DNA of 64,000 bases from assembly GCA_004553625.1 (NCBI GenBank), contig SFKX01000019.1, positions 42,270 to 106,269 of the forward strand, given 5' to 3'. The position numbers and the translations under genes are program-made. Below, piece by piece: positions 42,950-51,439 of this stretch. This DNA comes from Clostridiales bacterium (GTDB lineage: Bacteria > Bacillota_A > Clostridia > Oscillospirales > Oscillospiraceae). The notes beneath the pieces are model-generated. The model searched no databases. It worked only from the letters and a program-made list of their open reading frames with translations, and was not told the origin of the DNA. The number at the start of each line of letters is the position of its first letter. Position 1 is the first letter of the stretch.

Positions 42950-43678
42950 TTGGTGGGAAATTTGGATAATTCTCCAGTTCATATCAAGAGCATCAACAGA
43001 GAAAGCGCGTCTGAGCAGGTCTATCAGCAGATGAAACATCTAATTGATACACAGGTTTGGGCGCCGGGCTACAAGATCCCATCGGAAAACCAGCTGGCCT
43101 CTCAGTTCGGCGTCAGCAGAATGACAATCAGAGCGGCTACTCAAAAGCTGAAAGCCTTTGGACTTTTGAGTATTCGCTCAGGCTCGGGCTCTTATGTGGA
43201 AGCTCCAACGCTGGAATCCTATGTCGGCTCCATAAGTTCCGGTGTGTCTCCAAACACGCTCGAAGAGGTCTATTCTATCAGGTACTACCTGGAGCAGGCC
43301 GCTGTGGAGCTGGCTGTGAAAAACGCTACTGCTGAAAACCTTGAGGAATTCAAAAGCATCCTGGATAAGCTCATAGACGCCGCTGCAAACGACCCGGAGA
43401 ATTTTCGAAAATATGACCTGGACTTTCACCGTTATATCAACATTATGTCCGGAAACCAACTGCTGCTCACCATGTTCAGTATGACCGAATCTCTTTTCGC
43501 CACTCAGATGGACAAGTTTGACAGCAACATACCGGCAGAAGATCTGAGAGACGGACGCATCAGCTTCCATGTCCGGCTGTACAACGCCATTGTTGATAGG
43601 GATGTTGACGCATGCCTGAGACACGTACACTGGTATCGAAACGTCAGCGAAGCAAAACGTCCACCTGATTTTGACTAG
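42950..43678 (+). CDS. GntR-family (FadR subgroup) transcriptional regulator
   Basis: The ~242-residue protein has a GntR winged helix (YQQMKHLIDTQVWAPGYKIP, then SENQLASQFGVSRMTIRAA) and an all-helical FCD ligand domain with the metal-site pattern DLDFHRYINIMSGN and the late FHVRLYNAI. FadR-type regulators often sense sugar acids or other carboxylates. It is divergent from the TRAP operon with operators between, so it is its probable repressor. Start TTG 42950 has AAGGTGG eight bases before; GTG 42953 is possible. Confidence 0.9.
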   Translation: MVGNLDNSPVHIKSINRESASEQVYQQMKHLIDTQVWAPGYKIPSENQLASQFGVSRMTIRAATQKLKAFGLLSIRSGSGSYVEAPTLESYVGSISSGVSPNTLEEVYSIRYYLEQAAVELAVKNATAENLEEFKSILDKLIDAAANDPENFRKYDLDFHRYINIMSGNQLLLTMFSMTESLFATQMDKFDSNIPAEDLRDGRISFHVRLYNAIVDRDVDACLRHVHWYRNVSEAKRPPDFD

Positions 43679-43683
43679 AAAAC

Positions 43684-43734
43684 AGAGTATAAGAACAGCC
43701 CCCGGTCTAAGACCGGGGGCTGTTCTTATACTCT
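43684..43734. terminator. very long perfect bidirectional terminator
   Basis: A 24-base perfect stem (43684-43707 with 43711-43734) closes on TAA; its core is CCCCCGGTC/GACCGGGGG. It separates convergent gntR and MATE genes. The length is unusual. Confidence 0.85.
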
Positions 43735-43744
43735 TCAATATCTA

Positions 43745-45094
43745 TCAATTATAAGCTGCGGCAAGACGTATGCGGCTCCAGGTACGGGTATGCCAGCGCC
43801 AGAGGAAGAGCCCCGCGCGCAGGCACTCGTCACAGGCCATTGCAATCCAAAGCCCTGCAAGTCCAAGACCAAGCGGTCCGGAGAGCAACACTCCCCCGCC
43901 AAAGGCAGTCAGCCAGGCGCTGATGACGCATATCGTTATCGGAAAGCGGATGTCGCCGCAGGCCTGCAGCGCACGGCACATGACGATATTCACGGCACGG
44001 CCCAGCTCCAGTGGGATTTCTATTAGCATGATGGTCTTGGCCAGTGCTATGACCTGCGCATCCTTTGTGAATATGCCGCAGAGCGGCTCCGCGAAGATGT
44101 AGAGCAGCACGGATACGAGCCCGGATATGCAGACTGAGGCATACATCGTGCGCCGGACGCACTTGTCCGTGGACTCAGTGTCTCCCGCGCCCATATAGTG
44201 CGCGACAACGACCTGCGCCGCCTGTGCCACTGCGCTTGCGAAGATGTACGAGAGCATGGCAAACATATTGACATACACGCGGGTGTTGATGACGAAGAGC
44301 TCGAATCTGTTGCAGACCGCCTGTATGCATATCTGCGAGAGGTTGTAGGATATGGACTCTCCGCCGGAGGGTATGCCTATGTGCAGCAAGCCCCTGAACT
44401 GGCGCGAGGGGAAGGGCCGCAGGCAGCTCGGTGAAATAGCACCCCGTCCGAAGTACTTCCTGAACATCAGCCCAATGACGACGACGCCTGCCACTCGGGA
44501 GAGGCCGCTGGATATAGCCGCGCCGGCCACGCCCAGGGCCGGGAGCCCGAACATGCCGTTTATCAACAAGGCGTTGCAGGCTATGTTCATGACATTCACC
44601 AATACGGAGACGAGCATCGTCTGCTTCATGAGCTGACTGCTGCGGAAAAAGGCGGTGAAGGTCAGGTAAACCGCCTGGAAAACCATGCCCGCGCCGATGA
44701 TGCGTATATAGAGCACCGCCTCGTCAAATATCTCCGCCGGCACATTCATGAGCCTGTAAATCGGGCGGCAGAGGAAAATGAGTATACTGCTCACGACCAG
44801 CCCGAAGATGAGGTTCGCCAGGAGCGAAACTGTGTAGGTCTCGCGCAGTCTGTCCGTACTTTTCGCTCCGAGGTACTGCGATATAAGTATAGTCGCAGCG
44901 GTGCAGATGACCGAAAACACTATGAGCAGCAGGTTCACTATCTGGTTCGCGTTGCCTATCGCGCCGACGAGGTCGTGGTTGTACCAGCCAACCATTATCT
45001 GGTCCGCGTTGCCGACCAGCATCTGCAGGACCAGCTCTATAAATATTGGCCATGAAAGGCTGAGTATGTTGTTTTCACGCCTGGATTTCACCAT
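43745..45094 (-). CDS. MATE-family efflux transporter
   Basis: The 449-residue protein has the twelve-helix MATE pattern: LSLSWPIFIELVLQMLVGNAD, VGAIGNANQIVNLL, MNVPAEIFDEAVLYIRIIGAG split here, and a matching second half. It is a single-gene unit with its own promoter and terminators. It is distinct from the MATE at 34001 (different loops and neighbours). The substrate is unknown. Confidence 0.9.
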   Translation of the reverse strand: MVKSRRENNILSLSWPIFIELVLQMLVGNADQIMVGWYNHDLVGAIGNANQIVNLLLIVFSVICTAATILISQYLGAKSTDRLRETYTVSLLANLIFGLVVSSILIFLCRPIYRLMNVPAEIFDEAVLYIRIIGAGMVFQAVYLTFTAFFRSSQLMKQTMLVSVLVNVMNIACNALLINGMFGLPALGVAGAAISSGLSRVAGVVVIGLMFRKYFGRGAISPSCLRPFPSRQFRGLLHIGIPSGGESISYNLSQICIQAVCNRFELFVINTRVYVNMFAMLSYIFASAVAQAAQVVVAHYMGAGDTESTDKCVRRTMYASVCISGLVSVLLYIFAEPLCGIFTKDAQVIALAKTIMLIEIPLELGRAVNIVMCRALQACGDIRFPITICVISAWLTAFGGGVLLSGPLGLGLAGLWIAMACDECLRAGLFLWRWHTRTWSRIRLAAAYN

Positions 45095-45152
45095 AAACTC
45101 TCCTTGACTTAACTACATTGCACAAAATATAACTGCCATATTTGGCGAATTT

Positions 45153-45180
45153 ATTATAGTGCCAGTGCACAAAAAGTCAA
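45153..45180 (-). promoter_or_regulatory. promoter of the second MATE gene with spacer dyad
   Basis: Minus strand TTGACT (45175-45180), 16 bases, TATAAT (45153-45158). The spacer contains GTGC-ACTG-GCAC, a dyad that could bind a repressor between the two boxes. Confidence 0.6.
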
Positions 45181-45250
45181 TCGGCGTTTTGAACGTAGTT
45201 TTACGGTCCCGGAGCAGCTAATGTAATCATTTTGGCAAAGGCGCGGCAAA

Positions 45251-45278
45251 ATGCGCCCCGGCTGATTCCGGGGCGCAT
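45251..45278 (-). terminator. spoIVA terminator
   Basis: An 11-base stem, ATGCGCCCCGG / CCGGGGCGCAT, loop CTGATT; the minus-strand tail is TTTTGCC just after the spoIVA stop. Confidence 0.85.
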
Positions 45279-45283
45279 AGCGC

Positions 45284-46762
45284 TCACAGTATTATGCAGA
45301 TCAATCCTCCGCTGCCCTCGTTCACGATGCGCTGCATCGTGTTACGCAGCTTTGCCTGGACACTGGGCGGCATACGCTTGATTTTGGACTCAAGTCCCTC
45401 CTCCGCTATGTCGTAGAGTGACTTGCCGAAGATGTTTGACTCCCATATCCGGCTCACGTCGCCGTCGAAACCCTGGAGCAGGAAACCCATGATCTCTTCC
45501 GAGGCCTTCTCGCCTCCGAGCGCAGGTGTGACCTCCGTTTCTATGTTCGTCATCATCATGTGTATGCTCGGTGCGCTTGCCTTGAGCCGCACACTGTAGC
45601 GCCCGCCGCTGCGAACTATCTGCGGTTCCTCGAGCCTCAACTCGCCAGGCAGAGGCATGACAACGCCATAGCCTTTCTCGCGCACGTCGCGCAGCGCCTG
45701 GCTGACATGGTCATAGTCCTCTTTAATGTCCTTTATGTGCGTCAGCAGGGTCATGAGATCGCCGTCATCGCGTATCTCGAAACCGGACTGGGCACTTATC
45801 GTCTCATAGTAAAGGCTTCGTGGCAGCTCGAGCTCTGCCGACACCTTGCCGGTACCCATATCCACGTTCCTTATGCCTGCAGCGCTCACATCCTCGCGGC
45901 CACCCAGCGCGTCCATAATGCCGAACGCATCCCGCACACGGCTCATGTCCTGCACCGCCTCCGCAATGGCCTCCAGTATGCCCGACTTGAGTGGCGCATC
46001 GGAGGGCAGAGCATCCAGCCATGAGGGCAGATATATGCCCAGCTCGGCTATCGGGAACTCGTAAAGCGCGAATTTGAGTATCTCGTCTATGTCCTCTGCC
46101 GTAAGGTCTAGGCAGTTCACGCAGACGCAGGTCACGCCGTACTTATCCGCCAGCTCCGAGCGCAGCGCCTGCGCCGCGTCGGAATACGGTTCCGCACTGT
46201 TCAGGACGAGCACGAAGGGCTTCCCTATCGCCTTCAGCTCCGAGACGACGCGCTCCTCGGCGGGGACGTAGCCCTCGCGCGGGATGCCGCAGATGGTGCC
46301 GTCCGTGGTCATTACTATGCCGATCGTCGAGTGCTCCGCAATGACGCGGCGCGTCCCCTCCTCGGCGGCGCGGCTCATGCTGACCTCCTCGTCAAACCAG
46401 GGCGTGGCCACCATGCGCTCCGTACCGTCCTCAAACTGGCCCGAGGCGCCGTCCACCATGTAGCCCACGCAGTCCACCATGCGCACCGAGAACGTCACCC
46501 CGCCCTCGAGCGTCACGTTGACAGCGTCCTCCGGGACGAATTTCGGCTCTGCCGTCATTATGGTGCGGCCCGAGCCGGACTGCGGCAGTTCGTCCTTGGC
46601 GCGCTCTTTGGCGTAGACGTCCTCTATATTCGGTATGACCAGCGTCTCCATGAACCTGCGGATGAACGTGGACTTCCCGGTCCGCACCGGCCCTACCAGC
46701 CCGAGATATATGTCCCCGCCGGTGCGCTGGGCTATGTCCTGATAAATGGAAGTGTTTGTCAT
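45284..46762 (-). CDS. spoIVA: stage IV sporulation protein A
   Basis: The 492-residue coat morphogenetic ATPase has the Walker A GPVRTGKSTFIRRF near residue 25, the conserved PNIEDVYAKERAKDELPQSG start region and the ending EGSGGLICIIL. SpoIVA polymerises on the outer forespore membrane and anchors the spore coat. It has a sigma-E-like promoter 34 bases upstream, as in Bacillus. Length and sequence are typical. Ribosome site GAGGGCGG before ATG. Confidence 0.97.
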   Translation of the reverse strand: MTNTSIYQDIAQRTGGDIYLGLVGPVRTGKSTFIRRFMETLVIPNIEDVYAKERAKDELPQSGSGRTIMTAEPKFVPEDAVNVTLEGGVTFSVRMVDCVGYMVDGASGQFEDGTERMVATPWFDEEVSMSRAAEEGTRRVIAEHSTIGIVMTTDGTICGIPREGYVPAEERVVSELKAIGKPFVLVLNSAEPYSDAAQALRSELADKYGVTCVCVNCLDLTAEDIDEILKFALYEFPIAELGIYLPSWLDALPSDAPLKSGILEAIAEAVQDMSRVRDAFGIMDALGGREDVSAAGIRNVDMGTGKVSAELELPRSLYYETISAQSGFEIRDDGDLMTLLTHIKDIKEDYDHVSQALRDVREKGYGVVMPLPGELRLEEPQIVRSGGRYSVRLKASAPSIHMMMTNIETEVTPALGGEKASEEIMGFLLQGFDGDVSRIWESNIFGKSLYDIAEEGLESKIKRMPPSVQAKLRNTMQRIVNEGSGGLICIIL

Positions 46763-46795
46763 GTTCCGCCCTCTTTTCCCGTGAACTCATGTTAG

Positions 46796-46824
46796 AGAAT
46801 ATGAGGACGTGTATAAAAATATGA
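46796..46824 (-). promoter_or_regulatory. sigma-E-type promoter of spoIVA
   Basis: Minus strand TCATATT (46818-46824), 14 bases, CATATTCT (46796-46803), close to the sigma-E consensus (kmATATT, N14, CATACAnT). Its -35 element overlaps the T-run of the upstream two-component operon terminator. Confidence 0.7.
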
Positions 46825-46850
46825 CCGGACAGGTAAAACCCATCCGGTCA
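46822..46850 (-). terminator. terminator of the two-component operon
   Basis: TGACCGGA and TCCGGTCA form an eight-base stem; the minus-strand tail is TATTTTTAT. It lies 12 bases after the kinase stop. Confidence 0.75.
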
Positions 46851-46861
46851 GAACTATTATA

Positions 46862-48544
46862 TCATGCCAGCGGCAGTCTTATTTCCGCTTTGAACAGGTC
46901 TCCGTCCGTGCTTATCGAGAACTCGCCGTGCTGCAGTTCCGTAAGGCTCTTTGCAATGTTCAGGCCGAGGCCGCTGCCCTCAGTGTGCCTCGAAGCGTCG
47001 CCGCGCACGAAACGCTCCATAAGCTCCTCCGCACTCACGTTCAGAGCCGCGCGGGAGATGTTCTTCATCGAGATGACCGCCGCCGCGCCCTCTGTCCGCA
47101 CGTCCACATACACCCGCGTCTCCGGCAGCGCGTACTTCACCACGTTGTTAAACAGGTTGTCGATGACCCGCCAGAGCAGCCGCCCGTCCGCCATAACCGC
47201 CGGGGCCGGTTCGGGGATATTGATAACTGTGTTCAGCCGCCCGGCCTCGAGCTTCGAGCTGTACTCGCCGTAGGACTGGTTTATGATCTCCTGCGTGTTC
47301 GTTGGTGCGAGGTTTACCGACATGTTGCCCGTGGACGCCTTCGACGCCTCCACAAGGTCCTCAGTCAGCTTCTTGAGCCGCTGGGACTGGCGCTCGAGCA
47401 CCGCGAGGTATTCGGCGCGCTCCTCCTCGGTCTTTGCCTTCTGCAGCAGGTCGGCGTAGTTGATGATGGACGTCAGCGGGGTTTTGATATCGTGCGAGAC
47501 GTTCGTTATCAGCTCGGTCTTGAGCCGCTCGGACTTCATGCGCTGCGCGACTTCTTTTGCAAGGCCGTCGCCGATGCTGTTGAGGTTCTCGGCGTGGGAT
47601 TTAAACTCCCAGTACATATGCTTGGTGTCTATCTTCTCGTCAAACTTGCCCTCGGCCAGCTGCTGTCCGGCTTTTTTGATGCCCTTCATCTGCCACGCGC
47701 CGAAAATGGCCGCGGCGTATATGACGATGGAGAAGAGAAGCCCCACGAGCAGCCAGCCTCCGCTTTCGTCATACATCAGTATAAAGAGTATGAACCCGAT
47801 GATATACAGCCCCAGCATGATGAGAGCCGTGCGCCAGACAATGGGTATCATGCGCCCAAGGCGGCCTATGCCGTGCCAGACGGCCTTGACTGCGCGCCAG
47901 ATGAGGCGCAGCACGCGATAAATTACGGTGTTTCGCCACCACTTGCCGCATTTGACGCGAGTGGCGAAGCTCAGCAGCAGTGCCAGCACAAGTCCAAAAG
48001 ATGCGCAACCAATGAAAGCGAAGATGAAAACCATCTGCATTATGGCGGCATATCCGCTGGGCATATTCCAGCGCAGCACATCCCCGATCACGAATATGAG
48101 CAGTATGCACGCACCCACGACGGCGGCTGCGTAGAGGTCGAGCGGGATGCGGTCAAGCTGGTTCAGCCTAGGCTCAGTCTCTCTCTTTCTGTGTCCAGCA
48201 GCGCAGAACAGGAAGATTAGGCAGGCCAGGGCCAGCAGTATGCACAGAGTGCCGACATAAGCGCTGGCTCCGCAGAATGTGGATACATTCCATATGATCC
48301 GTGTAAGGGTCATCGCACTGGGGTCAGTAAAGTCCAGCTCATTGATCACATATTTTTGGACGTATTCTGCGTCTCCCCAACCGGCCACGTTTGCTGCAAA
48401 GCAGGCAACACATATAGCCAGGCCGAGCAGGAACACATACAGCAGCACGACAGCGCCGACTTTGGCCCAGAAGCTGTGCGTGAGCTTCACGCGCTCCTTC
48501 GGCGGTTTTTCAGTCTCTACGGGTATGAGTTCGTCGTCCATCAC
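46862..48544 (-). CDS. multi-span sensor histidine kinase
   Basis: The 560-residue kinase has about six membrane helices in the first ~290 residues (for example VVLLYVFLLGLAICVACFAA and MQMVFIFAFIGCASFGLVLA), then a HAMP-like linker, the phospho-acceptor NVSHDIKTPLTSIINYADLL, the N box NLFNNVVKYA and the G box GSGLGLNIAKSL. Many helices and no large extracellular domain suggest it senses a membrane or intramembrane signal. Its ATG overlaps the response regulator stop. Signal unknown. Confidence 0.9.
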   Translation of the reverse strand: MMDDELIPVETEKPPKERVKLTHSFWAKVGAVVLLYVFLLGLAICVACFAANVAGWGDAEYVQKYVINELDFTDPSAMTLTRIIWNVSTFCGASAYVGTLCILLALACLIFLFCAAGHRKRETEPRLNQLDRIPLDLYAAAVVGACILLIFVIGDVLRWNMPSGYAAIMQMVFIFAFIGCASFGLVLALLLSFATRVKCGKWWRNTVIYRVLRLIWRAVKAVWHGIGRLGRMIPIVWRTALIMLGLYIIGFILFILMYDESGGWLLVGLLFSIVIYAAAIFGAWQMKGIKKAGQQLAEGKFDEKIDTKHMYWEFKSHAENLNSIGDGLAKEVAQRMKSERLKTELITNVSHDIKTPLTSIINYADLLQKAKTEEERAEYLAVLERQSQRLKKLTEDLVEASKASTGNMSVNLAPTNTQEIINQSYGEYSSKLEAGRLNTVINIPEPAPAVMADGRLLWRVIDNLFNNVVKYALPETRVYVDVRTEGAAAVISMKNISRAALNVSAEELMERFVRGDASRHTEGSGLGLNIAKSLTELQHGEFSISTDGDLFKAEIRLPLA

Positions 48545-49242
48545 TTTTTGCCCTCCATCTTGTAGCCCTGGCCCCAGACGACCTTGATATAGCGCGGGTC
48601 GCTAGGGTTGATCTCAATTTTCTCCCTGAGGTGGCGGATATGGACTGCGACGGCGCTCTCGGAACCGTAGGCGTTCTCGTTCCAGACGAGCTCGTATATC
48701 TGGGTGGACGAGAACACGCGGTTCGGGTTGCGCATGAGCAGCTTGAGGATGTTGTACTCAATGGGCGTGAGCTGCACGGGCTCGCCGTCTACGGTGACGG
48801 ACTTTTCGGCGTCATTGAGCTCCACGCCACCGATGGTGATGGTATCCTTCGGCTGCTCGCGCTTTACCTGGCCGCCGAGGCGCGTATAGCGCCGCAGCTG
48901 GCTCCGCACGCGGGCCTGTACCTCGACTGGGTCGAAGGGCTTGGTCACGTAGTCGTCCGCGCCGACGTTGAGGCCGAGCACCTTGTCGGAGCTTTCGCTC
49001 TTTGCCGTGAGCAGGATGACCGGAATGTTGTACTCCTCCCTGAGCTTCGCCGTTGCCTCGATGCCGTCCATCTCTGGCATCATGACGTCCATGAGCACGA
49101 GGTCAATATCATGCTCCCGCACGCAGTCCAACGCCTGCTTCCCCGTGAACGCGGTGTATATCTTGTAGTCCTCGTTCGACAGGTAGATCTTGAGCGCGGA
49201 GACGATATCCACGTCGTCGTCGCAAATCAGAATGTTTGCCAT
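48541..49242 (-). CDS. OmpR-family response regulator
   Basis: The 233-residue regulator starts ANILICDDDVDIVSALKIYL, has phospho-acceptor Asp in LVLMDVMMPEMDG, the switch residues LLTAKSE and VTKPFDP and a winged-helix domain ending VVWGQGYKMEG. It partners the kinase downstream. Three direct repeats of TTAAGAT-type boxes lie just upstream (49279-49321), suggesting autoregulation. It resembles the VanR here but with a different partner. Confidence 0.93.
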   Translation of the reverse strand: MANILICDDDVDIVSALKIYLSNEDYKIYTAFTGKQALDCVREHDIDLVLMDVMMPEMDGIEATAKLREEYNIPVILLTAKSESSDKVLGLNVGADDYVTKPFDPVEVQARVRSQLRRYTRLGGQVKREQPKDTITIGGVELNDAEKSVTVDGEPVQLTPIEYNILKLLMRNPNRVFSSTQIYELVWNENAYGSESAVAVHIRHLREKIEINPSDPRYIKVVWGQGYKMEGKK

Positions 49243-49278
49243 ATCCTCACCTCACGGGTACATTGTAGCTCAGATTGC

Positions 49279-49321
49279 GTTTAAGATAAAAGAGGGCTAA
49301 TGTTTAAGATGGGATTAAGAT
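49279..49321. promoter_or_regulatory. direct-repeat boxes upstream of the response regulator
   Basis: GTTTAAGAT at 49279-49287 and 49302-49310, and GATTAAGAT at 49313-49321. Spacings are 23 and 11 bases, about two and one helical turns, as for OmpR/PhoB-type regulator boxes. Confidence 0.55.
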
Positions 49322-49325
49322 TGTC

Positions 49326-50096
49326 TCAAATGTAAAACCGCTCGGGCTGGGTGTGGGAGGAGATCCTGACATCCAGATCCGGGAAATCCTCATTAAGCCA
49401 GCGTTGAAGTACGGGGACCACAACATTCTCCGTTGAAAAATGGCCCGCATCCACCAGGTTGATTCCATCCTCGTTGGCTTGGATGAATTGGTGATGCTTC
49501 ACGTCCGCGGTGAGGAAAGTATCGCAGCCGGAGGCTATGGCGAGGTCCAGGTCTCCTGCGCCCGCGCCACCGCAGAGGCCGAGCCGTTTCACGCTCCGCT
49601 CCGGTCCTGCGTACCTCAGTCCGTTAGCACTGAGGCGGTCCTTGACGAGTTTCAGAAATTCTGCAAAACTCAGCTCCTCAGGCAGCTCGCAGAGACGGCT
49701 CACGTTCTCCTCCTTATTGAGCTTATCCAGTACCTTCGCGCCCAACGCCGCGGCCAGCGTGTCATTTACTCCGCCTTCGGCCGCGTCGAGATTTGTGTGC
49801 ATACAGATAGCGGAGATACCACCCTCGATGATGGAGAGGAACTTGCGCTCCGTCGCGCCGGCGTCCGTCACGCGCTTGAGCCCCTCAAAGGTCAGCGGGT
49901 GATGTGAGACTATGAGCTGCGCGCCCATCGTCCGCGCCTCCTCTATCACCGCGTCCGTGATGTCCAGCGACACCAGCACCCGATCCACTGTCCTGTCCGA
50001 GCGCCCGGCCAGCTGGCCAACGTTGTCAAAGCCCATTTTGAGCTCCACCGGAGCGTGTTCGTTCAGCTTTGCGAAAATATCGCTTACCTTCGTCAT
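49326..50096 (-). CDS. Nif3-like dinuclear metal-centre protein
   Basis: The 256-residue protein has the NIF3/YqfO signatures VSHHPLTFEGLKRVT, CMHTNLDAAEGGVNDTLA and the late VDAGHFSTENVVVPVL, with histidines and acids binding two metals in a hexameric ring. Function is unproven; some homologs are annotated as GTP cyclohydrolase type 2. It is directly adjacent (no gap) to trmK, a conserved pair in Firmicutes. Confidence 0.93.
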   Translation of the reverse strand: MTKVSDIFAKLNEHAPVELKMGFDNVGQLAGRSDRTVDRVLVSLDITDAVIEEARTMGAQLIVSHHPLTFEGLKRVTDAGATERKFLSIIEGGISAICMHTNLDAAEGGVNDTLAAALGAKVLDKLNKEENVSRLCELPEELSFAEFLKLVKDRLSANGLRYAGPERSVKRLGLCGGAGAGDLDLAIASGCDTFLTADVKHHQFIQANEDGINLVDAGHFSTENVVVPVLQRWLNEDFPDLDVRISSHTQPERFYI

Positions 50097-50768
50097 TCAA
50101 AGCTCCTTTCTGAGCGAGGCCAGACGATCCAGCGTCATGCGGCGACTGGTCGTGTCTCGCCTTTCCACAGCGCTCTCCATGCCCCTGAGAGCGCGCCTCT
50201 CAGTTTCCGTCCTCGCATCCAGCCAGCGGATCAAAAGCGGGTCTGAAGCTGCCCTGAGCGCGTCCTCGGCAAAAAGCAGATCAGACCAACCACCGCGCAC
50301 CAGCAGCGCGACATACAGCCTGTCGCCCTCCGCGGCCAGCCTTGCAGTCTCTATTCTGTAGCCGGAAAGGCGAAGCCAGAGACACAGCTCATCCAACTTG
50401 GACTGCGGCTGCAGCACGAGCCGCGCGCCGTCCAACGTCCAGGGAGCACGGCGCAATATTCCCTCAATAGTCTCCCCGCCCATGCCGGCTATCACCACGG
50501 CGTCAGCCTCAGACGCGCCTTCAAAGTTCAGGCCGTCGCAGAGCTCAAAGCGGATGCGGTCCTCAAGGCCATACTCCCTGGCTGTGGCCATGGCGCTCGA
50601 GAGCGGTCCTCTGCGTATGTCAGTAGCCGCCACGCGCTCCGCCGCGCCGTTTTGCAGGAGCCATACCGCCAGGCGTCCATGGTCCGTTCCAACGTCCACG
50701 GCAAAACGGCAGTCCCCTGCGAGTTGAGCCGCGGTCAGCAACCGCGGCGTAAGTTTTACTCTGTCCAT
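50097..50768 (-). CDS. trmK: tRNA (adenine-22-N1)-methyltransferase
   Basis: The 223-residue Rossmann methyltransferase has the SAM motif FAVDVGTDHGRLAVWLLQNG, AAERVAATDIRRGPL and the substrate-side AVVIAGMGGETIEGIL. TrmK methylates N1 of adenine 22 in tRNA. It precedes nif3 with no gap, the usual Firmicute arrangement. Length is normal. No obvious separate promoter. Confidence 0.92.
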   Translation of the reverse strand: MDRVKLTPRLLTAAQLAGDCRFAVDVGTDHGRLAVWLLQNGAAERVAATDIRRGPLSSAMATAREYGLEDRIRFELCDGLNFEGASEADAVVIAGMGGETIEGILRRAPWTLDGARLVLQPQSKLDELCLWLRLSGYRIETARLAAEGDRLYVALLVRGGWSDLLFAEDALRAASDPLLIRWLDARTETERRALRGMESAVERRDTTSRRMTLDRLASLRKEL

Positions 50769-50781
50769 ATGCGTATTAAAA

Positions 50782-50803
50782 AAAGCCGGCTTTCACCGGC
50801 TTT
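50782..50803 (-). terminator. terminator of the DUF1858 gene
   Basis: AAAGCCGG and CCGGCTTT pair around CTTTCA; the minus-strand tail is TTTTTTT. Confidence 0.8.
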
Positions 50804-50808
50804 ACCTT

Positions 50809-51012
50809 TCAAAACATTGCAAGATATGCCTTGAGCTCCTTGAGGAATTGGTCCGGGTCTACCTCATGCGCGTAGCAGGCCTGCTCGAGCGTTTCTCCAC
50901 TGGCGAGCGCGCAGCCCATGCAGTGCATTCCGATGGCCTGGAACGCCGGCATAGCCTGGGGCGCGTTCTCGAGGATCTCGGATATCATCGTCTCCTTGGT
51001 GATCTCAAACAT
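50809..51012 (-). CDS. DUF1858 small protein
   Basis: The 67-residue protein has the DUF1858 pattern: ITKETMISEILENAPQAMPAF, then GMHCMGCALASGETLEQAC with a CxxC and a further Cys. These small helical domains occur alone or fused to redox and hydrid-cluster proteins; a role in thiol or metal handling is inferred. It is monocistronic between two terminators. Confidence 0.9.
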   Translation of the reverse strand: MFEITKETMISEILENAPQAMPAFQAIGMHCMGCALASGETLEQACYAHEVDPDQFLKELKAYLAMF

Positions 51013-51048
51013 TGCTGTTCCTCCGTTTAAAATTTGCTGTAAATATTA

Positions 51049-51084
51049 AAACGATTGGGACGCTATATAGTGTCCCAATCGTTT
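51049..51084 (-). terminator. terminator of the zinc-ribbon gene
   Basis: AAACGATTGGGAC and its complement, extended by a G-T pair and CTA/TAG, form a ~17-base stem; the minus tail is TTTTAATATTT. Confidence 0.85.
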
Positions 51085-51099
51085 CACTGCTCATACAGT

Positions 51100-51387
51100 T
51101 CAGGCGTTGCTCTGCTGCTCGCGGATCTTGGCAAAGCACTCGCTGCAGTACACGGGACGGTCGGACTTGGGCTCGAAGGGAACCTTCGCCTCGCCGCCGC
51201 ACATGGCGCAAACAGCGGTGAAGAACTCGCGGGGACCACGAGCCGCATTCTTGCGGGCGTCACGGCAGGGCTTGCAGCGCTGGGGCTCGTTCTGGAAGCC
51301 GCGCTCGGCGTAGAACTCCTGCTCACCGGCGGAGAACACGAACTCCTGGCCGCACTCTTTGCACACTAGGACTTTGTCTTCAAACAT
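51100..51387 (-). CDS. CxxC zinc-ribbon protein
   Basis: The 95-residue protein has three CxxC pairs: LVCKECGQEF, RCKPCRDAR and VCAMCGGEAKVPFEP followed by YCSECF. Two zinc ribbons are implied. The first half resembles the probable zinc-ribbon domain of many clostridial proteins; the second is like the CxxCxGxxxxxPF type. Function is not known; nucleic-acid or ribosome contact is possible. GAGAGGG before ATG. Confidence 0.88.
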   Translation of the reverse strand: MFEDKVLVCKECGQEFVFSAGEQEFYAERGFQNEPQRCKPCRDARKNAARGPREFFTAVCAMCGGEAKVPFEPKSDRPVYCSECFAKIREQQSNA

Positions 51388-51439
51388 TTTGTACCCTCTC
51401 TTTTGATTGATGATTCTTGCCTCTCGGCTAATATTGCGT

